Below are positions 29,798-38,991 of a stretch of DNA of 64,000 nt, piece by piece; within the stretch, counting starts at the first letter, position 1, and every line of letters begins with the position of its first letter. Source of the stretch: Actinomycetota bacterium (GTDB taxonomy: Bacteria > Actinomycetota > Actinomycetes > S36-B12). Location of the stretch: assembly GCA_030684515.1 (NCBI GenBank), contig JAUXVJ010000009.1, forward strand, positions 62,001 through 126,000, in the 5' to 3' direction. The notes below the pieces were generated by a model that was given only the letters and a program-made list of their open reading frames with translations, did no database searches and was not told the origin of the DNA. A program made the translations under genes and the position numbers.

Positions 29798-31810
29798 GTG
29801 TCGTATGACGCCAGCGCCATCACCGTGCTCGAAGGTCTGGACGCTGTCCGTAAGCGCCCGGGCATGTACATCGGATCCACCGGTGAGCGAGGCCTGCACC
29901 ATCTCGTCTACGAGGTCGTGGACAACTCCGTCGACGAGGCGATGGCTGGTTACGCCACCACCATCTCCGTCACACTGCTCGCAGACGGCGGCGTGCGCGT
30001 GGTCGACGATGGTCGAGGCATCCCGGTCGACATCGTTGAGAGCGAGGGCCGCCCGGCTGTTGAAGTCGTACTGACCGTGCTGCACGCCGGTGGAAAGTTC
30101 GGCGGTGGCGGTTACACCGTCTCCGGCGGACTTCATGGCGTCGGCATCTCTGTGGTCAACGCGCTCTCGCGCACCTTAGACGTCGAAGTTCGTCTCAACG
30201 GCCGCGTGCATCGTCAGTCCTATCTGCACGGAGTCCCACAGGCTGACCTCGCCATTGGTGAGGCCACAGACCTGACCGGAACCACGGTCACCTTCTGGGC
30301 TGACGCGGAGATCTTCGAGACCACCACGTACGACTTCACTACCTTGTCGCGTCGCTTCCAGGAGATGGCCTTCCTCAACAAGGGCCTGACCATTGAGCTC
30401 ACTGATGAACGCGCAGCGGTGGTTCGCCCTTCGCTTTCCAGCGAAGAGGCCGAAGCCAGCGCTGCGTTGGCAACAATTGAGAGAGAAGATGAAGAGCAGC
30501 GAGTCCGCAGTGTGCGCTACCGCTACGACGGTGGGATCTCGGATTTCGTCCAGCACATCAATGCCAGCAAGGGTGCTGCGCATCAGCACGTCATCTACGT
30601 CGAGACCGAGGCCGACACAGATGAGCGACGGATGAGCGCTGAGATAGCGATGCAGTGGAACAACACTTACGCAGAGTCGGTCTATACCTTCGCCAACACC
30701 ATCAACACAACCGAAGGTGGCACGCACGAAGAGGGTTTCCGTTCGGCGATGACCACCCTTGTCAACAAGTTCGCGCGCGAGTGGAACATTCTCAAGGAGA
30801 AGGACATCAACCTCTCCGGCGAGGACGTACGTGAAGGTTTGACGGCAATCATCAGCGTGAAGCTCGCAGAGCCGCAGTTCGAAGGTCAGACCAAGACCAA
30901 ACTTGGCAACACTGAGATGAAGGCATTCGTTCAAAAGGCAGTCAATGATCAGCTCGGTGCCTGGTTTGAACAACACCCCAGCGAGGGCAAGGAGATTGCC
31001 CGCAAGGCGGTCAATGCGGCAACCGCTCGTATCGCTGCCCGCAAGGCGCGTGATCTGGCTCGTAATCGCAAGGGTCTGCTCGGCGGAGCCGGTATGCCGG
31101 GCAAGTTGATTGACTGTTCCAGTCGTGAGCCTGAAGAGTGCGAGATATTCATTGTCGAAGGTGACTCAGCTGGCGGCTCGGCTCGTCAAGGTCGCGATCC
31201 GCGCATTCAAGCGATCCTGCCGATTCGCGGAAAGATCCTGAACGTTGAGAAGGCACGCATCGACAAGGTGTTGGCCAATACCGAAGTGCAGGCACTTGTG
31301 TCAGCCTTCGGTACTGGGATCCAAGATGAGTTCGACATCAACCGGCTGCGATACCACAAGGTCGTACTGATGGCCGATGCTGACGTCGATGGTCAGCACA
31401 TCACCACCTTGCTTCTGACGCTTCTCTTTCGATTCCTGCGGCCGCTGGTAGATCTGGGTCACGTCTTCTTGTCGCAGCCACCGCTCTACAAGATCAAGTG
31501 GTCACGAGACGATGCAGCGTTTGCCTACTCTGATCGTGAGCGCGACGGCATCATCGAAGCCGGTATTGCCGCAGGCAAGCGCCTGCCTAAGGACGAAGCC
31601 ATTCAGCGATACAAGGGCCTTGGCGAGATGAATGCCGATGAGCTGTGGGACACCACCATGGATCCCGCAAACAGAGTGCTTCAGCAGATCACTCTTGATG
31701 ATGCAGCGCAGGCTGACGAAATGTTCAGCGTACTCATGGGCGAAGACGTCGAGTCCCGCCGCAATTTCATTCAGCAGAACGCACGCGACGTGCGTTTCCT
31801 CGACATCTAG
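29798..31810 (+). CDS. gyrB: DNA gyrase subunit B
   Basis: A 670-aa ATPase subunit of DNA gyrase. The GHKL ATPase part begins [21 protein letters not shown] and holds GRGIPVD and [15 protein letters not shown]; the TOPRIM metal-binding part has [15 protein letters not shown] and the [18 protein letters not shown] block. The start is the GTG at 29798 with AGGAGG ten bases upstream; the frame extending back to 29699 crosses the promoter region and is not coding. A 189-bp gap upstream probably carries its promoter. Confidence 0.97.
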   Translation: MSYDASAITVLEGLDAVRKRPGMYIGSTGERGLHHLVYEVVDNSVDEAMAGYATTISVTLLADGGVRVVDDGRGIPVDIVESEGRPAVEVVLTVLHAGGKFGGGGYTVSGGLHGVGISVVNALSRTLDVEVRLNGRVHRQSYLHGVPQADLAIGEATDLTGTTVTFWADAEIFETTTYDFTTLSRRFQEMAFLNKGLTIELTDERAAVVRPSLSSEEAEASAALATIEREDEEQRVRSVRYRYDGGISDFVQHINASKGAAHQHVIYVETEADTDERRMSAEIAMQWNNTYAESVYTFANTINTTEGGTHEEGFRSAMTTLVNKFAREWNILKEKDINLSGEDVREGLTAIISVKLAEPQFEGQTKTKLGNTEMKAFVQKAVNDQLGAWFEQHPSEGKEIARKAVNAATARIAARKARDLARNRKGLLGGAGMPGKLIDCSSREPEECEIFIVEGDSAGGSARQGRDPRIQAILPIRGKILNVEKARIDKVLANTEVQALVSAFGTGIQDEFDINRLRYHKVVLMADADVDGQHITTLLLTLLFRFLRPLVDLGHVFLSQPPLYKIKWSRDDAAFAYSDRERDGIIEAGIAAGKRLPKDEAIQRYKGLGEMNADELWDTTMDPANRVLQQITLDDAAQADEMFSVLMGEDVESRRNFIQQNARDVRFLDI

Positions 31811-31825
31811 TTTCAGGAGTTCAGC

Positions 31826-34393
31826 GTGTCTGAAGACACTGAAGTAATCAGTTCACACGGTCGGATCGAGCCTGTTGATCTTCAGACGGAGATGCAGCGT
31901 TCCTACCTCGAGTACTCGATGTCGGTCATCGTCTCTCGCGCACTGCCCGATGTGCGCGATGGTCTCAAGCCGGTGCACCGCCGCGTGCTGTATGCGATGT
32001 ACGACGGCGGCTACCGTCCAGACCGCAACTTCTCCAAGAGCGCGCGTGTGGTCGGCGATGTCATGGGCAGTTATCACCCACACGGCGACAGTGCCATCTA
32101 TGACGCACTCGTACGCCTGGCCCAGCCTTGGTCGCTGCGCTACCCGCTGGTGCAAGGACAGGGCAACTTCGGATCACCCGGCAACGATCCGCCAGCTGCC
32201 CAGCGCTACACCGAATGTCGCATGGCCCCGCTCGCCATGGAGATGGTGCGCGACATCGACGAAGAGACGGTCGACTTCGGTCCGAACTACGACGGCCGCA
32301 CTCAAGAGCCACTCGTCTTGCCGAGCCGTTTTCCCAATCTGCTTGTCAATGGCAGTTCGGGCATCGCAGTCGGCATGGCCACGAACATTCCGCCGCACAA
32401 CCTGCGTGAAATTGCAGCTGCCGCGCAATGGGTACTCGCAAATCCAGATGCCACCACTGATGAGCGCATGACAGCACTCCTGGAGATTGTCAAGGGCCCT
32501 GATTTCCCCACAGGCGCGCTGATTGTTGGACGCAAGGGCATCGAAGATGCCTACCGCACCGGTCGAGGTTCGATCACGATGCGCGCAGTGGTCACAGTCG
32601 ATGAAGACGCTCGTGGCCGCCAGGTACTCATTGTCACCCAGTTGCCGTACCAGGTGAACCCCGACAACCTTCTGCTGCGCGTTGCCGAGCTTGTCGGTGA
32701 CGGAAAGCTCACTGGCATTTCAGATGTGCGTGATGATTCAAGCTCGCGCACTGGAATGCGTCTGGTCTTTGAACTCAAGCGCGATGCTGTTGCGCAGGTT
32801 GTCCTGAACCAACTGTTCAAGCACACGCAGTTGCAGGATAATTTCGGCGCCAACATGCTTGCCCTGGTCGATGGCGTGCCACGCACCCTCACACTTGAGG
32901 CCTTCATCCGCTACTGGGTGACGCACCAGGTTGAGGTCATCCAACGCCGTACGCGCTATCGCTTGCGCAAGGCCGAAGAGCGCGCACACATTCTGCGCGG
33001 CTACCTCAAGGCACTGGATGCCCTCGACGAGGTCATCGCTCTGATTCGCGCGTCGGCAACTGTCGACGATGCGCGCACCGGGTTGATGGAACTGCTCGAG
33101 ATCGACGAAGTCCAGGCAACGGCCATTCTGGACATGCAGCTGCGTCGCCTCGCGGCCCTGGAGCATCAGAAGATCGTTGATGAGTACGAAGACCTGATGA
33201 CCAAGATCGCTGACTACAACGACATCCTCAGCAATGAGCCTCGTCAGCGTTCGATCATCTCTGAAGAACTCGCAGAGATCACCGAGAAGTTCGGTGATGA
33301 TCGCCGAACAGACTTTGTCGCCTGGGATGGCGACGTCACTGACGAAGACCTCATCGCTGTTGAGGATGTTGTGCTCACCATTACTTCAGGTGGGTATGCA
33401 AAGCGCACCAAGGCCGAGCTCTATCGCGAGCAACGTCGGGGCGGCAAGGGAGTCAAGGGTGCTGCACTTCGCCAGGATGATGTGGTCGAGCACATGTTCG
33501 TCACCACCACGCACCATTGGCTGCTGTTCTTTACCAATAAGGGACGCGTCTACCGCGCGAAGGCCTATCAGCTACCTGAAGCTGGTCGCGACGCGCGCGG
33601 CCAACATGTAGCCAACCTGCTGGCCTTCCAACCTGACGAGACTATCGCCCAGGTGCTGGCAATCGCTGACTACGAGGCCGGTGAGCATCTGGTGCTGGCA
33701 ACGCTCAAGGGCATGGTCAAGAAGACCAGGCTTTCCGACTACGACACCAATCGCACCGGTGGCATCATCGCAATCAATCTTGCAGATGACGATGAGTTGA
33801 TTTCGGCACAATTGGTGTCCGAAAACGATCACCTCATGCTGTTCTCTCGCAAGGGCATGTCTGCGCGCTTTGATGCCAAGGATGAGACCCTGCGACCGAT
33901 GGGTCGTGCCACCAGTGGCGTCATCGGTATGCGATTCCGTGGCCAGGACTCGTTACTGGCCATGGATGTGGCTCGCGATGGCGCATACGTCGTAACCATC
34001 ACTGATGGCGGGTACGCCAAGCGCACTGCTATCACTGAGTGGGCGCCCAAAGGCCGAGGCATTCTTGGCGTGCGCGCGATGAGACTGGTCGAGGAGCGTG
34101 GTTCGCTAGTAGGCGCCTTGGTCTGCGATGAGGGTGATCAGATCTTTGCCATCGCATCCAATGGCGTGGTTATTCGCACAAGCGTGGATCAGGTCCGACC
34201 TTCTGGACGTGACACCATGGGGGTTCGCCTGATGAACCTCGCTGACGGCGACGCCATCGTGGCGGTTGCTCGTGGCCAGGAGGCAGAAGACCTGGCCGAG
34301 GATGAACTCACTGACGAAGCCACAGAAGTCCAAGTTGAGCCTCTGGATCAGGTCACTGAAGCCGTCACTGACCCTGCTGAGCCAAGCGACTAA
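31826..34393 (+). CDS. gyrA: DNA gyrase subunit A
   Basis: An 855-aa breakage-reunion subunit. Catalytic tyrosine lies in [10 protein letters not shown]; the quinolone-resistance region reads [17 protein letters not shown], with Ser and Asp at the usual positions, so no target resistance change is seen. Six C-terminal beta-pinwheel blades (starting near [19 protein letters not shown], then KGVKGA with the GyrA-box QRRGGKG) give DNA wrapping. An acidic 35-residue tail follows. It begins 16 bp after gyrB. A hairpin at 34404 follows the stop. Confidence 0.98.
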   Translation: MSEDTEVISSHGRIEPVDLQTEMQRSYLEYSMSVIVSRALPDVRDGLKPVHRRVLYAMYDGGYRPDRNFSKSARVVGDVMGSYHPHGDSAIYDALVRLAQPWSLRYPLVQGQGNFGSPGNDPPAAQRYTECRMAPLAMEMVRDIDEETVDFGPNYDGRTQEPLVLPSRFPNLLVNGSSGIAVGMATNIPPHNLREIAAAAQWVLANPDATTDERMTALLEIVKGPDFPTGALIVGRKGIEDAYRTGRGSITMRAVVTVDEDARGRQVLIVTQLPYQVNPDNLLLRVAELVGDGKLTGISDVRDDSSSRTGMRLVFELKRDAVAQVVLNQLFKHTQLQDNFGANMLALVDGVPRTLTLEAFIRYWVTHQVEVIQRRTRYRLRKAEERAHILRGYLKALDALDEVIALIRASATVDDARTGLMELLEIDEVQATAILDMQLRRLAALEHQKIVDEYEDLMTKIADYNDILSNEPRQRSIISEELAEITEKFGDDRRTDFVAWDGDVTDEDLIAVEDVVLTITSGGYAKRTKAELYREQRRGGKGVKGAALRQDDVVEHMFVTTTHHWLLFFTNKGRVYRAKAYQLPEAGRDARGQHVANLLAFQPDETIAQVLAIADYEAGEHLVLATLKGMVKKTRLSDYDTNRTGGIIAINLADDDELISAQLVSENDHLMLFSRKGMSARFDAKDETLRPMGRATSGVIGMRFRGQDSLLAMDVARDGAYVVTITDGGYAKRTAITEWAPKGRGILGVRAMRLVEERGSLVGALVCDEGDQIFAIASNGVVIRTSVDQVRPSGRDTMGVRLMNLADGDAIVAVARGQEAEDLAEDELTDEATEVQVEPLDQVTEAVTDPAEPSD

Positions 34394-34403
34394 CGCCCCG
34401 GCG

Positions 34404-34432
34404 CAGTGCCTGTTCTAGATCAGGTACTGTTT
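34404..34432 (+). terminator. Hairpin downstream of gyrA
   Basis: CAGTGCCTG (34404-34412) can pair with CAGGTACTG (34421-34429) over nine positions with one G-U pair, loop of eight bases, followed by TTTC. It lies 11 bp after the gyrA stop and 46 bp before tRNA-Ile; probable transcription end. Confidence 0.5.
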
Positions 34433-34477
34433 CACCCCGCGCCTCGGAGCAATGCCAATTGCCTTGCGGTTCGGAAC

Positions 34478-34552
34478 GGGCCTATAGCTCAGCTTGGTTA
34501 GAGCGCTTCCCTGATAAGGAAGAGGTCGATGGTTCAAGTCCATCTAGGCCCA
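34478..34552 (+). tRNA. tRNA-Ile (GAT)
   Basis: 75-nt cloverleaf. Acceptor GGGCCTA (34478-34484) pairs with TAGGCCC (34545-34551), discriminator A at 34552. The anticodon stem CTTCC/GGAAG encloses CTGATAA with anticodon GAT. TTCAAGT forms the T loop. The 3' CCA is not encoded, so CCA must be added by PcnA. A GTG start codon follows after one base (34553). Confidence 0.97.
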
Positions 34553-34553
34553 C

Positions 34554-34679
34554 GTGAAAAAACTATTAGTGCTCGGAATCGTTGTCGGGGTCGCTTACTT
34601 CGCCTACAAGCAGTACTTGGCGAATCAGGATGAGGCCGATCTTTGGTCAGAGCCAACACAGGAACCTGATCTACGATAA
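34554..34679 (+). CDS. Small membrane protein, DLW-39 family
   Basis: A 41-aa protein: N-terminal KK, a hydrophobic helix (LLVLGIVVGVAYFAY), then an acidic tail containing DLW (residues 29-31 in ADLWSEP). This is the DLW-39 family of actinobacterial small proteins found near gyrA and tRNA genes; function unknown. The GTG start is two bases after the tRNA-Ile discriminator, so RNase Z processing of the tRNA would leave an mRNA with one leader base. There is no Shine-Dalgarno. It ends ten bases before the tRNA-Ala. Confidence 0.75.
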   Translation: MKKLLVLGIVVGVAYFAYKQYLANQDEADLWSEPTQEPDLR

Positions 34680-34689
34680 GTAGTTCTCA

Positions 34690-34762
34690 GGGGGTTTAGC
34701 TCAGTTGGTAGAGCGCTGCCTTTGCAAGGCAGAAGTCAGGAGTTCGAGTCTCCTAACCTCCA
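34690..34762 (+). tRNA. tRNA-Ala (TGC)
   Basis: 73-nt cloverleaf. Acceptor GGGGGTT (34690-34696) pairs with AACCTCC (34755-34761, one G-U), discriminator A at 34762. The anticodon loop TTTGCAA (anticodon TGC) is closed by CTGCC/GGCAG. No encoded CCA. Confidence 0.97.
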
Positions 34763-34824
34763 CTTCGTTCGCCCGAATGCAAGGGCACCCATCGTCCAGA
34801 GCTCTCTCATGACAGGATCAAGCC

Positions 34825-35343
34825 ATGACTTCAACAGCCACGCTGCACACCAATAAGGGTGACATCCGTATCAACCTGTTCGACAACCACGCACCCAAGA
34901 CCGTGAACAATTTCACCGGCCTTGCTGACGGGTCAATCGAATGGACCAACCCAAAGACTGGCGAGAAGTCCTCGACACCCCTGTATGACGGCGTGATCTT
35001 TCACCGTGTCATTCCCGGCTTCATGATCCAAGGTGGCGACCCGCTTGGCACCGGTACCGGTGGCCCGGGTTACAAGTTCGCTGATGAATTCCATCCAGAA
35101 CTCAGCTTTGATCGACCCTATCTCCTGGCCATGGCCAACGCGGGCCCTAATACCAACGGCTCGCAGTTCTTCATCACCGTGGGAGCCACGACCTGGTTGA
35201 ACTTCAAGCACACCATCTTCGGTGAGGTCGCTGATCAGGAGTCTCGCGATGTCGTCGACTCGATCACCTCTTCACCCATCGGCCCGCAGGACCGTCCCCT
35301 GGAGCCGATTGTCATCAACTCGGTCACCGTCACTCGCGCCTAG
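34825..35343 (+). CDS. ppiA: Cyclophilin-type peptidyl-prolyl cis-trans isomerase
   Basis: A 172-aa cytoplasmic cyclophilin that isomerises Xaa-Pro bonds. Core [46 protein letters not shown] and [12 protein letters not shown] contain the family catalytic Arg, Phe/Met, Gln, Ala, Asn and His. No signal peptide, as for mycobacterial PpiA (Rv0009), which holds the same position after the tRNA-Ala. Confidence 0.95.
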   Translation: MTSTATLHTNKGDIRINLFDNHAPKTVNNFTGLADGSIEWTNPKTGEKSSTPLYDGVIFHRVIPGFMIQGGDPLGTGTGGPGYKFADEFHPELSFDRPYLLAMANAGPNTNGSQFFITVGATTWLNFKHTIFGEVADQESRDVVDSITSSPIGPQDRPLEPIVINSVTVTRA

Positions 35344-35349
35344 TCATCG

Positions 35350-36213
35350 ATGACTGAGCCAGCAGGGGAGCCTGCCGGCCCAGTGTGCTATCGGCATCCG
35401 GAGCGGGTGACCTATATCCATTGCGGCCGCTGCGGTCAGCCCATCTGCACGGAGTGCATGATCCCGGCGCCGGTGGGATTTCAATGTCCATCGTGCGTGG
35501 ACAAAGCCGAAACTGTGCATGTGATCACGGCTCTTGGGGCGCCCGTGATCTCCAAGCCGTACCTGACCTACGGCTTGATCGGCATCAATATCGCGGTGTT
35601 CCTGCTGCAGCTGTCGATCGGGGTTGACCAATCCGCCTCGAACTGGGGTATGTGGCCAATTGGGATCGCGGCCAATGGTGACTACTGGTCATTGCTGACC
35701 AGTGCTTTCCTGCATGGATCAATCCTGCACATCGCCTTCAACATGTATGTGCTGTTCGTGATGGGTCCTACCCTGGAACGAGTCCTTGGCCATGCTCGGT
35801 TCGCCGTGCTGTACTTGCTTTCAGCGCTGGGTGGGGCAATGGCCTCCTACTCCTTCTCGGAAATCAATACCGTGTCCGTAGGCGCTAGCGGTGCCATCTT
35901 CGGGCTCATGGGCGCCTTTGTCGTGGCTGGTCGGCGACTGAGGTACGACATCACTCAAGTGCTCGTGCTGTTGGCGATCAACCTGGCCTTTGGGTTCATC
36001 CAGCCCAATGTGGACTGGCGTGCGCATCTGGGTGGGCTCGTCGTGGGAGCACTGGTGGCGGCCATCTTTGTCTTCGCCCCTCGCCGCAACCAAGTGCTGT
36101 GGCAGACCATCGGATGTCTGGGCCTGCTCGCATTCCTGCTTGTCGCAACGCTGGTGCGCACCTCACAGGTCCAGGATCTGCTCGCGCCCTTTGTCCCAGG
36201 CCTGCAGACGTAG
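35350..36213 (+). CDS. Rhomboid-family intramembrane serine protease with B-box zinc finger
   Basis: A 287-aa membrane protein. The N-terminus (to residue 50) is a zinc-binding B-box-like domain with C13, C25-xx-C28, C33-xx-C36 and C46-xx-C49. Six transmembrane segments follow; the catalytic dyad is S180 (GASG) and H226 (WRAHLGG), and HGSILHIAFNMY gives the family H and N of TM2. This corresponds to Rv0110-like rhomboids, here beside ppiA (mycobacterial Rv0110 lies elsewhere). Substrate unknown. Starts six bases after the ppiA stop, so both form one transcript. Confidence 0.9.
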   Translation: MTEPAGEPAGPVCYRHPERVTYIHCGRCGQPICTECMIPAPVGFQCPSCVDKAETVHVITALGAPVISKPYLTYGLIGINIAVFLLQLSIGVDQSASNWGMWPIGIAANGDYWSLLTSAFLHGSILHIAFNMYVLFVMGPTLERVLGHARFAVLYLLSALGGAMASYSFSEINTVSVGASGAIFGLMGAFVVAGRRLRYDITQVLVLLAINLAFGFIQPNVDWRAHLGGLVVGALVAAIFVFAPRRNQVLWQTIGCLGLLAFLLVATLVRTSQVQDLLAPFVPGLQT

Positions 36214-36245
36214 TTATCCACATACTTTTCCACAGCTGTGGAGAA
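36214..36245. promoter_or_regulatory. DnaA-box cluster between rhomboid gene and crgA
   Basis: Within a 62-bp convergent gap: TTATCCACA (36214-36222, perfect), TTTTCCACA (36226-36234) and, on the minus strand, TTCTCCACA (36245-36237). The last two form a palindrome TCCACAGCTGTGGA, which can also fold as a hairpin for transcription ending. The cluster lies about 11 kb from dnaA. Confidence 0.55.
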
Positions 36246-36275
36246 TTACAGCCGTGTAAGTCTCCTATCGAGGAG

Positions 36276-36542
36276 CTATCGCCACTTCGTGGATAAGAAG
36301 AATCCAACGATGATGAAACCGAAGCCAATGCCGATATTTACCAGATTGCTCAGATCGCGCATGATCGGAATCTGCGACCCGGCGATGTAGAACACCACGA
36401 TGTAGATCAGGCCCACGATGAAGCAGGCCACCATGAGGGGGGCCAGCCATCGGGGCGAACCAAGGCGCGCGACCTTGCGCTCGCCCATGGTGGGCGGCGG
36501 GGTGTACCCGTTGTCCTTCTTGCGTCGCTTGGACTCTGGCAC
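36276..36542 (-). CDS. crgA: Cell division protein CrgA
   Basis: An 88-aa two-helix membrane protein of the actinobacterial divisome. A basic N-terminus (ESKRRKKDNGYTPPP) and two transmembrane helices (about 31-54 and 64-84, ending STKWR) fit the CrgA family, which in mycobacteria contacts FtsZ, FtsQ, FtsI, PBPA and Wag31. Starts at the GTG 36542 with AGGAGG nine bases upstream; the longer frame extends across the divergent trpG promoter. Confidence 0.9.
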   Translation of the reverse strand: MPESKRRKKDNGYTPPPTMGERKVARLGSPRWLAPLMVACFIVGLIYIVVFYIAGSQIPIMRDLSNLVNIGIGFGFIIVGFFLSTKWR

Positions 36543-36608
36543 TGTGGTGACCCTCCTGTGAGCGAGCCGGCTCCGTTGAAGCCGACCTTGTGCTGAGAAG
36601 ATACCGGT

Positions 36609-37229
36609 ATGACCCGGATCTTGGTTGTGGACAACTATGACTCCTTCGTCTTCAACCTGGTGCAGTACCTCGCCCAACTTGGCGCAGAGGTCACTGTGCG
36701 GCGAAATGACGACGTCACTCCTGCTGAGGCCCTTGGCTATGACGGAGCGCTGCTCTCGCCAGGTCCTGGTACACCCGAGGACGCCGGTGTCTGCATCGCC
36801 ATTGTTCAGGAATGTGGTGGCCAGTTGCCGATCCTGGGTGTGTGCCTTGGGCATCAGGCGATCGGCGTTGCCTTTGGTGCCACTGTCGGTCGCGCTCCTG
36901 AACTACTGCACGGCAAAGTCTCTCTCGTGCACCACCGAGACATCGGTGTGATGCAGGGGCTACCTGACCCCTTCACGGCCACGAGATATCACTCACTGGC
37001 CATTGACCCGGCAACCATGCCCGATGAACTTGAGATCACTGGCCAGACTGACAGCGGCGTGATTATGGGTGTGCGTCACCGTTCGCTGCCGATCGAGGGA
37101 GTGCAGTTTCACCCTGAGTCAGTGCTCACTGAAGGCGGGCATCGGATGCTGGCCAACTGGCTTGCCGAGTGCGGCGATATCAATGCTGTTGCGAACAGTG
37201 CCGGCCTTGCGCCGGTTGTGCACCACTAG
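36609..37229 (+). CDS. trpG: Anthranilate/aminodeoxychorismate synthase glutamine amidotransferase
   Basis: A 206-aa class I glutaminase subunit that feeds ammonia to TrpE or PabB. Nucleophile is C79 (GVCLGHQ) with H168 and E170 (FHPESV); VVDNYDSFVFNLVQYL and LLSPGPGTP are the family N-terminal blocks. The partner is not in the window, so tryptophan versus folate use cannot be decided; trpG in this position is normal for actinobacteria (Rv0013). Divergent from crgA with a 66-bp gap. A TTGTCCACA on the minus strand at 36626-36634 falls inside the conserved VVDNYDS codons and is likely incidental. Confidence 0.94.
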   Translation: MTRILVVDNYDSFVFNLVQYLAQLGAEVTVRRNDDVTPAEALGYDGALLSPGPGTPEDAGVCIAIVQECGGQLPILGVCLGHQAIGVAFGATVGRAPELLHGKVSLVHHRDIGVMQGLPDPFTATRYHSLAIDPATMPDELEITGQTDSGVIMGVRHRSLPIEGVQFHPESVLTEGGHRMLANWLAECGDINAVANSAGLAPVVHH

Positions 37230-37241
37230 CGGCGCTTGCTG

Positions 37242-38966
37242 CTAGCCAATCTGTGGTGGCGGAACTTCAGTCACTGTCGGCGTCGGCGTTGGTCCGATTC
37301 TGCCAACGGTGATGGTGACAACTGAGCCACGATCCAGTTTGGCTCCGGCCTTGGGTGACTGCGCAAGCACAGTGCCAGCAACATCTGCCCCGGTGTCCTG
37401 ATAGATGACCTGCGGATCAAAGCCAGCTTGAACAATGTCGCTTCGAGCCTGCGCTTCTGTGGATCCGATAACAGAAGGCACCTTGACACTGCTCGAGGCG
37501 ATCTTGATCGACACAGTGCTGCCGACGTTGATCTGCTCACCTTCACCTGGCGTTTGAGACACAACGTTTCCAGCAGGCTGCTTGGAATCCACCTCGCCGA
37601 CGGGACCAAGTTGAAGCCCGACTTCTTCCAGAGCGAAGCGCGCGTCATCGACGGAGGTCAGGCCGACCAACAGTGGAACGGGAACCTGTTCCTTGCCACT
37701 GCTGACTGTGACATTTACGGCCTGGCCCTCCTCAAGTGATTCGCCCGATGCTGGCAGTTGCGCGATGATGCGCCCGAGCGGTCGGTCTGAGACCTCGGTG
37801 GTCTGACCGCCGAGACTGAGATTCGAAGCACTCAGGAGGGATTGGGCGCTTTCGACCGTGAGGCCTTCGAGGTTGGGAACACTGACCTTGTTCGTGCTTG
37901 CGCCTCCAAGTAGCGGTAGGACGAAGAACAAGGCTGCGGCTACGGCTCCGACGATCGCGACGACTGCGATAGCCCAGAATGCACCGCCGCGACCACGACG
38001 CTGTTGCTGTTGGTACCGCGCGTAGGCCGCGCTGCCGGAGGCTTCTACTGGCGAGAGCATCTGCGTGTGCTCACTGGCCATCATTGTTGGCACGGCCATA
38101 GTCATCGGGCCGCCTTGAATCACACGCTCAACATCGGCACGGAACTCACCAGCAGTCTGGTAGCGCTCGTCAGTGCGCTTGGCCAAAGCTGCAAGGACGA
38201 TGAGATCAATCTCTGGTGAGACGCCATTGTCGATCTGTGAAGGAGGTGTTGGCATCTCGGAGACATGTTGGTGGGCGATGGACACCGCGGACTCGCCAAT
38301 GAATGGTGGGCGACCAGTGAGCAGCTCGTAGAGCAGTACGCCAGTTGAGTAGAGATCGCTGCGCGCGTCCACCACTTCACCGCGGGCTTGCTCGGGTGAC
38401 AGGTACTGCGCAGTGCCCATGACTGCCGAGCTGGCCGTGATGCTGATGCCAGATTCGTTGATGACACGAGCGATGCCGAAATCCATCACCTTCACGTCAC
38501 CAGTACGAGTGAGCATCACGTTTGCCGGCTTGATATCGCGATGGACGATGCCGTGGCGGTGTGCGTAGTCCAGACCAGAGAGCACGCCTGATGCGATTTC
38601 AAGTGCCCGTTCAGGCAGTAGACGACGTCCAGCGGAGAGCAGCTGACGCAAGGTCATGCCATCAACGAATTCCATGACGATGTACGGAACGACTACCTGC
38701 GCGCCGCCGGCTTCACCATCGAGTCGGTCCTCGCCAGTGTCGTACACAGCGACGATGTTGGGGTGGTTCAAGGCTGCAGCTGATTGTGCCTCGCGACGAA
38801 AGCGAACTTGGAAATCGGGGTCACGAGCAAGGTCGGGACGCAAGATCTTGATAGCGACTCTTCGTCCAAGGCGCACATCGTGCGCCTCATGCACCTCGGC
38901 CATGCCTCCACGCCCGATGACCTCGCCAATTTCATAGCGATCACCAAGCATGCGCACGTCGCTCAC
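37242..38966 (-). CDS. pknB: Ser/Thr protein kinase PknB with three PASTA domains
   Basis: A 574-aa membrane kinase. The kinase part (residues 10-275) has GRGGMAEV, K40 in VAIK, HRDIKPAN (D144) and DFG (162-164). A juxtamembrane segment leads to a transmembrane helix at about 329-353. Outside are three PASTA domains (about 358-425, 427-493 and 494-560), one fewer than mycobacterial PknB, and a Pro/Thr tail. Phosphorylates CwlM, FhaA-type and division proteins. GGAGG precedes the start. It is last in the operon fhaA-fhaB-pstP-rodA-pbpA-pknB; no pknA gene lies between pbpA and pknB, in contrast to mycobacteria. Confidence 0.94.
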   Translation of the reverse strand: MSDVRMLGDRYEIGEVIGRGGMAEVHEAHDVRLGRRVAIKILRPDLARDPDFQVRFRREAQSAAALNHPNIVAVYDTGEDRLDGEAGGAQVVVPYIVMEFVDGMTLRQLLSAGRRLLPERALEIASGVLSGLDYAHRHGIVHRDIKPANVMLTRTGDVKVMDFGIARVINESGISITASSAVMGTAQYLSPEQARGEVVDARSDLYSTGVLLYELLTGRPPFIGESAVSIAHQHVSEMPTPPSQIDNGVSPEIDLIVLAALAKRTDERYQTAGEFRADVERVIQGGPMTMAVPTMMASEHTQMLSPVEASGSAAYARYQQQQRRGRGGAFWAIAVVAIVGAVAAALFFVLPLLGGASTNKVSVPNLEGLTVESAQSLLSASNLSLGGQTTEVSDRPLGRIIAQLPASGESLEEGQAVNVTVSSGKEQVPVPLLVGLTSVDDARFALEEVGLQLGPVGEVDSKQPAGNVVSQTPGEGEQINVGSTVSIKIASSSVKVPSVIGSTEAQARSDIVQAGFDPQVIYQDTGADVAGTVLAQSPKAGAKLDRGSVVTITVGRIGPTPTPTVTEVPPPQIG

Positions 38967-38991
38967 ACTTCCTCCATTTACTTAAGTCCAA

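Noticed and set aside
31953-32250. Possible fluoroquinolone-resistance changes in gyrA
   Set aside because: The [10 protein letters not shown] region has the sensitive-type Ser and Asp.
36626-36634. Perfect TTGTCCACA DnaA box inside trpG
   Set aside because: It is dictated by the conserved protein motif VVDNYDS of glutamine amidotransferases, so it is probably a coincidence.
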